Notes under the pieces: generated by a model
What the model saw: the letters and a program-made list of their open reading frames with translations, nothing else
What the model was told of the DNA's origin: nothing
Databases searched by the model: none
Program-made: the position numbers and the translations under genes
DNA from: Gemmatimonadales bacterium
GTDB taxonomy: Bacteria > Gemmatimonadota > Gemmatimonadetes > Gemmatimonadales > GWC2-71-9
Length of the DNA: 14,291 nucleotides
Reading direction: 5' to 3'
Assembly (NCBI GenBank): GCA_013813675.1
Contig: JACCRH010000245.1
Location: 1 to 14,291, forward strand
Part shown: one piece after another, positions 6,749-13,176 of the stretch
Layout of the letters: each line of letters begins with the position of its first letter
Numbering within the stretch: position 1 is the first letter of the stretch

Positions 6749-8764
6749 ATGACCCTCCCCCTCGGCACCCGGATCTTCCTCGGCACCACGCTGGTGGTGG
6801 TCGCGGTGCTGGGTTCGGCGCTGCTGGTCACCAAGCGCCAGGCCGACGCCGCGGCCGACGCGGCGTCGGCCCGCGCGCTCGGCGCCACGGCATCGTCGGT
6901 CCACGAGGCGCTCGAAAGCAGAAGCACCACGCTCCTCCGTCTCACCCAGGCGCTGGTGCAGGTTCCGGCTTACGTCTCGCGGATCGGCGAATCGCTCCGC
7001 AGCGGCGATCGCGCCAACCTGCTCGACCAGGCCGACGAGCTGCGACTGCAGACCGGGGCCGACTGGGTGCTCATCACCGACGGGGCCGGCGTGCTCCAGG
7101 CGTGGACCGCGAACCGGGGCAGCTCGGGCGAGGACTTTTCACGGGGGGCGCTGATCGGCCGGGCGATGGAGGGGCAGATCACCCAAGGGCTCTGGCTCGA
7201 GCCGGGCGAAGAGGGCGAAGAGCTGTATCAGGCCGTCGGCGTTCCGATGACGGATCCGGGCAGCACGACGCCCTTCGGCGTCGTGGTCTCCGCGCTCGAG
7301 GTGGACAGTGCTTTCGTCGCCCTGGTCCGCAGGAACACCGATTCCGAGATCGTCTTCTTCTCGCTGGACACCCTGGGCGTTCCCCAGGTCGCGGTGTCCT
7401 CGCTGCCAAGCGAGGCGGTGGCCGAAGAGGTCCGTGCGGTCCCGGTCGGCAAGGGCGAGGATACGGCGTTCGCCCGGTTTCCGCTCCGTGCGGGAGAGGA
7501 GAGCTATCTCGGCGCCTCGGGTTTCCTTCGCACCGCGGATGGCGTGCCGCTGGGCGGATTTCTCGCCCTCCACTCCCGCGACCGGGAACTGGCGGCCTAC
7601 CGGCAACTGAGCCGGACGATCGGATGGTCGTTCGTGGTGGGGCTGCTGCTGGCACTGGGATTCTCCGTGCTCATGGCGAGACGGATCACCCGGCCGGTCC
7701 GCCAGCTCGTCCGGGCGGCGCGGAAAGTGAGCGAGGGGCAGTACACCGGCCGCATCGAGGCGAGCAGTGGCGACGAGATCGGCGAGCTGGCGGGGGCCTT
7801 TGGGCAGATGGTCGAGGAGCTTCGGGAAAAGGACCGTCTGGTGGAGTATCTGAAGACCGGGGGCCAGCGGGGCGGAGCAGTGGGCCTGGCCGTGACCGTG
7901 GGAGCCCGGGCCGATGGGCCGGGCTCGCTGACCGTAGGAGAGCGGTTCGCCGGGCGCTACGACGTGCAGGAGATGCTGGGATCGGGCGGCATGGGTGTGG
8001 TCTACCGCGCGTTCGACCGCGAGGTCGGAGAGTCGGTGGCGATCAAGGCGCTCCGCCCCGAGCTCGGAGAGCTCGATCCCACCCTGCTGGAGCGGTTCAA
8101 GCAGGAGTTGCGGCTCGCCCGAAGGATCACCCACCGGAACGTGGTGCGCACCTACGACCTCGGTGAAGTCGACGGGGTGTACTACATCACGATGGAGCTG
8201 GTGCGCGGCATCACGGTGGCGACGCTGATCCGCGAAGCGGGGCGACTCGACGTACCGGCGACCCTCACCATAGGGAAACAGGTGTGCCGGGCGCTCGAGG
8301 TGGCGCACGAGGAGGGCGTGATTCACCGCGACGTGAAGCCACAGAACCTGCTGGTGGACCCCTCGGGCTTCCTCAAGGTGATGGACTTCGGCATCGCGCG
8401 GCTGGCCGAGCACCGGTCGGACCCAGGCCAGGCGCTCACCGCGGCCGGCGTGGTCGTGGGAACGCCGCAGTACATGGCGCCGGAACAGTTGTTCGGCGAA
8501 GCGGTGGACGGCCGGGCCGACCTGTACGCCACCGGCGCGGTGCTGTTCGAGTGCGTTACCGGCCGGCCGGTGTTCGAGGCGCCGAGCCTGGTCGCGCTGC
8601 TCGCACGGCACCTGGAGGACACCGCGCCCAATCCCCGCGCGCTCAATCCCGATGTGCCGGAGTCACTCTCCCTGGTAATCCTCCGCGCGCTGGCCAGACG
8701 GCCCGACGACCGCTGGCCGAGCGCCGCGGAGCTGCTGCAGGCGCTGGAACGGGTGCAGGCCTAG
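6749..8764 (+). CDS. Transmembrane Cache-HAMP receptor with Hanks-type Ser/Thr protein kinase output
   Basis: A 671-residue receptor kinase. Membrane helix 1 is at about 8-27, followed by a periplasmic sensor of about 260 residues that looks like a (double) Cache domain (DWVLITDGAGVLQAW at 105-119; GFLALH at 270-275), helix 2 at 291-310, HAMP at 311-364 (ITRPVRQL; DEIGELAGAFGQM), a linker, and a kinase at 404-670. The kinase looks active: GSGGMGVV P-loop (411-418), Lys433 in VAIK, Glu453, HRDVKPQN (526-533), DFG (546-548) and APE (577-579). Bacterial membrane Hanks kinases more often have an N-terminal kinase and an extracellular C-terminus; here the layout is that of a sensor histidine kinase. 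It lies 22 bp after the cupredoxin gene and its stop shares a CTAG with the convergent lipoprotein gene. Ligand and substrates are unknown. Confidence 0.93.
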   Translation: MTLPLGTRIFLGTTLVVVAVLGSALLVTKRQADAAADAASARALGATASSVHEALESRSTTLLRLTQALVQVPAYVSRIGESLRSGDRANLLDQADELRLQTGADWVLITDGAGVLQAWTANRGSSGEDFSRGALIGRAMEGQITQGLWLEPGEEGEELYQAVGVPMTDPGSTTPFGVVVSALEVDSAFVALVRRNTDSEIVFFSLDTLGVPQVAVSSLPSEAVAEEVRAVPVGKGEDTAFARFPLRAGEESYLGASGFLRTADGVPLGGFLALHSRDRELAAYRQLSRTIGWSFVVGLLLALGFSVLMARRITRPVRQLVRAARKVSEGQYTGRIEASSGDEIGELAGAFGQMVEELREKDRLVEYLKTGGQRGGAVGLAVTVGARADGPGSLTVGERFAGRYDVQEMLGSGGMGVVYRAFDREVGESVAIKALRPELGELDPTLLERFKQELRLARRITHRNVVRTYDLGEVDGVYYITMELVRGITVATLIREAGRLDVPATLTIGKQVCRALEVAHEEGVIHRDVKPQNLLVDPSGFLKVMDFGIARLAEHRSDPGQALTAAGVVVGTPQYMAPEQLFGEAVDGRADLYATGAVLFECVTGRPVFEAPSLVALLARHLEDTAPNPRALNPDVPESLSLVILRALARRPDDRWPSAAELLQALERVQA

Positions 8765-10053
8765 TGGCCGGCCACGACGGCTCCTTCCACCAGCTTTCCG
8801 TCCTTGACGATCGCGGTGCCGTCGACCTCGAGCGTCGCGTTCGCGACCTCCGCCGGGATACTGAACGCGACCCGGTTGTTCCCTCCCGCCCAGGTGTTGT
8901 CGCCCACGACCACCGTCACCACGCCGGCGCGGCTCCAGACGTTCACTGCGCTGCTTTCCGGCAGCTTGATGCCGGGATTGATGCCTATGTCCACCACGCC
9001 GAGGAGGTCCTTCCCTGATCCGGCCACGTCGTAGTACTGCTTGAGGGGATCCAGCCCCGACTTGGCCGTCATGCCGACCATCTTGCCGTTCTTCACCTCC
9101 AGCCTGAGTCCCTCGATCCGGTCGCCCTGATAGAACATGTGGTCGGCGACGACCACGCCGTTGGCCGTGCCCGGCACCGGGACAAAGAAGACTTCGCCCG
9201 CCGGGAGCCAGACCGTTACCGCCGGGCCGCCCTGCTTCCGATCCTCGGCCGAGATGACGCCGTCGCTCACTACGACGGGGCGCCCGGCGATCTGGACCTT
9301 GAGATCGGTGCCGCCGGGGCCGGTGATGCGGATCTCCTTCCCGCCGGCCAGTGATCGCCGGATCCGCTCGCCGCTTGCCTGCAACTCCGCGTAGTCGGCA
9401 TCCACGCCGCCGTACATCAAGCCGGCCAGCTCGTCCCGCGAGATCCCGAACTGCTCCGCCCGCTCCGGGCTGGGGTAGAGCCCGTTGCCCAGCGCCACCG
9501 TGCGGACGTTTCGCTTGGCCATCAGCGCGCCGACCGGCGCGAAGGCCTTACCGCGCGCCGCTATCCGCTCGGGGGCCACGCCCTTCAGGGTGCGCCCCTC
9601 ACCGGCCTCGGTGGTGATGAACACGTCCAGGACCTCGGCCAGCTTCAGGGTGAGCTCGGGCGCCTGGCCGTCGTACTTGGCGGGGACCTCGTCGTAGGCG
9701 CGGCGGCTGAATCGCTCGGTGTTTACGGTAACCAGCGGCTGGCCCCCGAGTTTCCGCACCTCGATGGCGATCTCCTCGAGCAGCGGGAGGTCTTCGTCGC
9801 TGCCGGAGACCATGACGATGTCCCCCTCACGAACCGCGGCACTCTGCCGCACGACTTTAGCGGCGACGGATTTGAAGTCGGCGGCGGGAGCGGCTTCGGA
9901 CGACGAGCTGTCCGTCCGGATCGCGCCCGATTCCGCGCCGAGCTCCGCGGTGTCGCGCCGGTCGCATCCGACGACAGCCGTGGCCCAGACGATGAGGAGG
10001 AGCGGGCGGAGCCGGCGGGCATGACTGGTGGAGCACCGCAGTTCGGTGAGCAT
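8761..10053 (-). CDS. Lipoprotein with an M29 aminopeptidase-like fold, apparently without the metal site
   Basis: A 430-residue protein. The signal ends in a lipobox (LLLIVWATAVVGC, Cys30), so it should be lipid-anchored in the cell envelope. The body follows the aminopeptidase T / M29 family: WLPAGEVFFVP (282-292), LLGVVDIGINPGI (350-362) and a C-terminal VDGTAIVKDGKLV. Of the family's metal ligands, Glu287 (AGEVF) remains, but Val353 replaces the Glu of LGE, Thr380 stands where GTxH has His, and Ser398/Pro400 replace the His-x-Asp pair after GGxN. M29 enzymes are usually cytoplasmic and active, so this looks like an exported non-catalytic or repurposed member. ATG 10053 is chosen over GTG 10185 because it begins the signal peptide and follows AGGGG at 7 bases. 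The stop shares CTAG with the kinase gene. Confidence 0.75.
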   Translation of the reverse strand: MLTELRCSTSHARRLRPLLLIVWATAVVGCDRRDTAELGAESGAIRTDSSSSEAAPAADFKSVAAKVVRQSAAVREGDIVMVSGSDEDLPLLEEIAIEVRKLGGQPLVTVNTERFSRRAYDEVPAKYDGQAPELTLKLAEVLDVFITTEAGEGRTLKGVAPERIAARGKAFAPVGALMAKRNVRTVALGNGLYPSPERAEQFGISRDELAGLMYGGVDADYAELQASGERIRRSLAGGKEIRITGPGGTDLKVQIAGRPVVVSDGVISAEDRKQGGPAVTVWLPAGEVFFVPVPGTANGVVVADHMFYQGDRIEGLRLEVKNGKMVGMTAKSGLDPLKQYYDVAGSGKDLLGVVDIGINPGIKLPESSAVNVWSRAGVVTVVVGDNTWAGGNNRVAFSIPAEVANATLEVDGTAIVKDGKLVEGAVVAGH

Positions 10054-10069
10054 GTGCACACCCCTGAGG

Positions 10070-10093
10070 AAAAAAGAGCCGAGAGAGATCGGC
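10070..10093 (-). terminator. Terminator-like hairpin in the lipoprotein leader (possible attenuator)
   Basis: Read leftward, GCCGA (10093-10089) and TCGGC (10082-10078) form a 5-bp stem with loop TCTCTC, followed by TC and six T (10075-10070), 16 bases before the ATG at 10053. A GCCC-CGAA-GGGC hairpin lies just before it (10113-10102). The next gene to the right is divergent, so this cannot end a neighbouring transcript; it would interrupt the lipoprotein's own leader. The stem is short. Confidence 0.38.
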
Positions 10094-10156
10094 GGTCGTG
10101 GGCCCTTCGGGGCGTCGGTAGGATGGCGCGGCGGAGGGGGCGAGCCGTGCAGCCAC

Positions 10157-10185
10157 ACGGTACCCCGCGGTCCGGGAAGTGTCAA
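10157..10185 (-). promoter_or_regulatory. Candidate promoter of the M29-like lipoprotein gene
   Basis: On the minus strand a perfect TTGACA (10185-10180) is followed after 17 bases by TACCGT (10162-10157), which keeps the first two bases and last base of TATAAT. It predicts a transcript start near 10150 and a leader of about 97 bases before the ATG at 10053. It is the best -35 match I found in the window. Confidence 0.5.
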
Positions 10186-10334
10186 GCAAAACAGTCGCAG
10201 AAAGCCCGACCCCGAGCCGCTCCAACACTGGTATTCCCTTCCATCCCAACGGCTTTATCTCTGGCCTACCGCTTGCCTATCCAAGGAGTGCAATTCCGTT
10301 CCTGCGCTCATCCGCCACCCCGATCGGACCGTGC

Positions 10335-11825
10335 ATGCGCCGACTTCTGCACCGGACGCTGATGGTCTTGCTGTGCTTTTCCTGCGGCGCGGCCTCCGGG
10401 GCCGTGGCCCAGGAGCTGTCGCAGCGCGAGCTGGCTGAGCTCGAGGTGTGGTTTCGCCGGACGTCGGAGCGAACGCCTGGCGGGCAGTGGGGAATCAGCA
10501 TCGGCACGATGGACGGCCGGCTGCTCTGGAGCGTGAGCCCCGAGCTGGAGCTGGTGCCCGCCTCGACCACGAAGCTCTTCACCACCGGCTTCTCCCGGAC
10601 CCGGATGGGCGGAGGAGCGCGGTTCACCACTCGGGTGGTCGGCAGCGGCCGCCTCGACGGCGGCAGCGGCAAGTGGATCGGGACCTGGGCGCTGGAGCTG
10701 GGCGGAGATCCGACCCTGGAGCGCGCCGGGCGCGCCGGCCCGACACTGCGCGAGCTGGCTCGCCAGCTCGCGGAGCGCGGCGTGCGGGTACTCGACGGTC
10801 CACTGGCTGTGACCAGCAGGACCGGTCCCGCCGCCTCCCGATATCCCACCGTCTGGTCGCCCGATTATGAGGGTCAGCTCTACGCGCCGCCGGTCGGCCC
10901 GGTGGCGCTCCACGAGAACACCGTGTCGCTCACGTTCAGACCGGGCCGAGAGGCCGGTGCGCCACCGCAACTGGTAAGCGCCTATCCCGATGGGGTCAGC
11001 CGTATGGTCCGCATCGCCGCCACCACCGTCGGCGGGCGGGGGAGGCGGCTCTCGCTTCGAGCCGATCCTGACGGCGGCTGGACGCTCCGCGGCAGCATCG
11101 GCGCCGACCGGCGGACGGCCGGGCTCAGCGCAGTGGCGCATGATCCATCGCAGCTTCTCGTCGCCACCTGGGCGGCCGCGCTGGAGCGGGCCGGCATCCG
11201 CTGGGTCAACCTGGGCGGACCGGTGATGATGGCGCCGCGACCAGCCGCGATTCTCGCCCAGGTCGCCTCGGCATCGCTGGACAGCATCGCCACCGAGATA
11301 AACCGGCGCAGCGTGAACATCGGCGCCGAGCTCATGCTCCAGTGGGCCGCCGGAAATCAGCTCACCGGCCCCGGTCTCCTCACCCAACACGTGCGTCAGG
11401 TGGTCGGGCCCGCGGCGCGGGTGCACCTGGTGGACGGCAGCGGCCTCAGCGCGTTCAACCGCATGAGCTCGCGGACCCAGATGCTGTACCTGGCGCGGTA
11501 TCCCCAGCTTCCGGGGAATCAACGGTTCCCGCTGCTGCTTCCGGCCAATGGGACCGGCACGCTGCGGCGGCTCCGCGGTGGTGCCATGACCCGGGGTGTG
11601 GTGCACGCCAAGACCGGCACGCTCGACGAGGTGGCCACTCTCGCGGGCTATCTCGCCCGCCCCGACGGACTCCTGGTGATGTCGCTGATGTACAATGGCA
11701 GGCGCATCGGTGCCGCGCGGGCGGCGGAATGGGAAGTGTTTCGGCTTCTCGGCGCCGAGGCGGTGGACCTGGGCGTCGCTCTCGACACTCACATGGGTGG
11801 AACCAGTCCGGCCAATGACCGCTAG
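10335..11825 (+). CDS. dacB: D-alanyl-D-alanine carboxypeptidase/endopeptidase, PBP4 (S13) family
   Basis: A 496-residue low-molecular-weight penicillin-binding protein that trims or cleaves peptide crosslinks in periplasmic peptidoglycan. The signal peptide MRRLLHRTLMVLLCFSCGAA ends at AVA (23-25). All three active-site motifs are present: SxxK as Ser77-Lys80 (PASTTKLFT), SxN as Ser326-Asn328 (SVNIGAE) and KTG at 426-428 (HAKTGTLDEV). The long segment between the first two motifs matches the insertion domains of PBP4. The gene is truncated nowhere. ATG 10335 begins the signal peptide; the open frame runs back to a GTG at 10179, but that lies in the divergent promoter and would bury the signal. 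No clear Shine-Dalgarno sequence precedes 10335. The downstream HD-GYP gene starts 11 bases before its stop, so the two are probably co-translated. Confidence 0.92.
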   Translation: MRRLLHRTLMVLLCFSCGAASGAVAQELSQRELAELEVWFRRTSERTPGGQWGISIGTMDGRLLWSVSPELELVPASTTKLFTTGFSRTRMGGGARFTTRVVGSGRLDGGSGKWIGTWALELGGDPTLERAGRAGPTLRELARQLAERGVRVLDGPLAVTSRTGPAASRYPTVWSPDYEGQLYAPPVGPVALHENTVSLTFRPGREAGAPPQLVSAYPDGVSRMVRIAATTVGGRGRRLSLRADPDGGWTLRGSIGADRRTAGLSAVAHDPSQLLVATWAAALERAGIRWVNLGGPVMMAPRPAAILAQVASASLDSIATEINRRSVNIGAELMLQWAAGNQLTGPGLLTQHVRQVVGPAARVHLVDGSGLSAFNRMSSRTQMLYLARYPQLPGNQRFPLLLPANGTGTLRRLRGGAMTRGVVHAKTGTLDEVATLAGYLARPDGLLVMSLMYNGRRIGAARAAEWEVFRLLGAEAVDLGVALDTHMGGTSPANDR

Positions 11826-13176
11826 CTACGCTCCGACCGCACCGGTCCGTGAGTCCGCCTTCCGGACCTCCGAAATTCTCTCCGCCCTCTCCTGCGCCCT
11901 GGACATCACCGAAGGACAGCCGCCGGGCCACGCGGTGCGGACCTGTCTGATCGGGATGCGCATCGCGGAGCGGACCGGGGTGCCGCTGGAGGACCGCGGA
12001 GCCCTGTTCTACGCCCTCCTGCTCAAAGATCTGGGCTGCTCCAGCAACGCGGCCCGGCTCTGTTCGCTTTTCGGGGCCGATGATCGTGCGCTCAAGCGGG
12101 AGCACAAGCTGACCGACTGGTCGCGCTCCCGGCCGAGCCTGGCCTACGCCCTGCGCAACGCCGTGCCCGACGCCTCGCCGATGGCGCGGGCGTTTCGAGT
12201 GGCGTCCATGGCGGTCAAGGAGAAGGGGAGCGGGCGGGAAATGGTTCAGACCCGGTGCGACCGGGGAGCGGACATCGCCACCATGCTCGGCTTCACCCAC
12301 GCGACGCGGGAGGCGATCCGGACGCTGGACGAGCACTGGGACGGCCGGGGCATGCCGGAAGGCCTTACGGGTGCCGCCATTCCGTTGCTGGGACGGATCG
12401 TGGGACTGGCGCAGTCGGTCGAAGTGTTCGCCAGCACCTTCGGGGTGGACGCGGCGGTGGCGGTCGCGATGGAGCGGCGGGGCCGGTGGTTCGACCCCGT
12501 GCTGGTGGACGGGTTCAAGAGCTTCGCTGAGGACGACGACTTCTGGTCCAAGGTGCTGGGGCGCTCGCCTGAACGGCACCTGAACTCGCTGGAGCCGGAG
12601 GATGAGATCCTGCTGGCGGACGAGGAGCGTCTCGACGACATCGCCCGCGCCTTTGCCCGGGTGATCGACGCCAAATCGCCGTTCACCTATCTGCATTCCG
12701 AGCGGGTGGCGGAGCTGGCGGGAACCATCGGCCGCCGGCTCGATTTCAGCGGGGTGGAACTGAGGGACCTGCGGCGCGCGGGGCTGCTGCACGACATCGG
12801 GAAGCTCGGGGTATCGACCTTGATCCTCGACAAGCCGGACCGGCTCACCGAGCGAGAGCGCGCCGAGGTCCGGGTGCATCCGGCGTATACCCAGCGGATC
12901 CTGGAGCGGGTGGCGGCGTTTGCCGGGATCGTCGAAGTCGCGAGTGCCCATCACGAGCGGCTCGACGGGAAGGGGTATCACCTGGGACTGCCGGCGGAGC
13001 GGCTCTCGCCGATGAGTCGGGCGCTCGCGGTGGCCGACGTGTACGAAGCTCTCACCGCCGACCGGCCCTACCGCCGGGGACTGCCGCGGAACGAGGCGCT
13101 GGCGATTCTGCGGGGCCAGTCGGGTAGCGCGCTCTGCACCGCGTCGGTGGAAGCGCTGGCCTCAGAGCTGGACTAG
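11815..13176 (+). CDS. Tandem HD-domain protein: degenerate N-terminal HD plus intact HD-GYP phosphodiesterase domain
   Basis: A 453-residue cytoplasmic protein with no membrane helix or receiver domain. The C-terminal domain (about 275-440) is HD-GYP-like, a type that hydrolyses cyclic di-GMP or related dinucleotides: His294 (HSERV), HDIGK at 326-330, His355, HHERLDGKGYH at 379-389 (GYH where GYP is usual) and Asp408. The N-terminal half repeats the pattern in decayed form: His39 is kept, but the HD pair is Lys71-Asp72 and the HHExxDG element reads LDEHWDGRGMPEG (171-183), losing both His. I recall the same two-domain layout in actinobacterial proteins that add a LuxR-type DNA-binding domain; this one stops before it. 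ATG 11815 overlaps the dacB stop. Its TAG shares CTAG with the convergent AlaX gene. Confidence 0.86.
   Translation: MTASYAPTAPVRESAFRTSEILSALSCALDITEGQPPGHAVRTCLIGMRIAERTGVPLEDRGALFYALLLKDLGCSSNAARLCSLFGADDRALKREHKLTDWSRSRPSLAYALRNAVPDASPMARAFRVASMAVKEKGSGREMVQTRCDRGADIATMLGFTHATREAIRTLDEHWDGRGMPEGLTGAAIPLLGRIVGLAQSVEVFASTFGVDAAVAVAMERRGRWFDPVLVDGFKSFAEDDDFWSKVLGRSPERHLNSLEPEDEILLADEERLDDIARAFARVIDAKSPFTYLHSERVAELAGTIGRRLDFSGVELRDLRRAGLLHDIGKLGVSTLILDKPDRLTERERAEVRVHPAYTQRILERVAAFAGIVEVASAHHERLDGKGYHLGLPAERLSPMSRALAVADVYEALTADRPYRRGLPRNEALAILRGQSGSALCTASVEALASELD

Noticed and set aside
10283..10288. AAGGAG as a ribosome-binding site for an upstream small ORF or an alternative PBP4 start
   Set aside because: No ATG, GTG or TTG follows at a usable distance; only ATT and CTG codons do.
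10179..10334. N-terminal extension of the PBP4 gene from a GTG at 10179
   Set aside because: It would place 52 Pro/Ser-rich residues before a normal signal peptide, and the GTG lies within the TTGACA element of the divergent promoter.
11455..12981. Long leftward open frame of about 508 codons across dacB and the HD-GYP gene
   Set aside because: It is antisense to two genes with intact catalytic motifs and its translation is His/Pro/Arg-rich without any recognisable domain; such frames are common in high-GC DNA.
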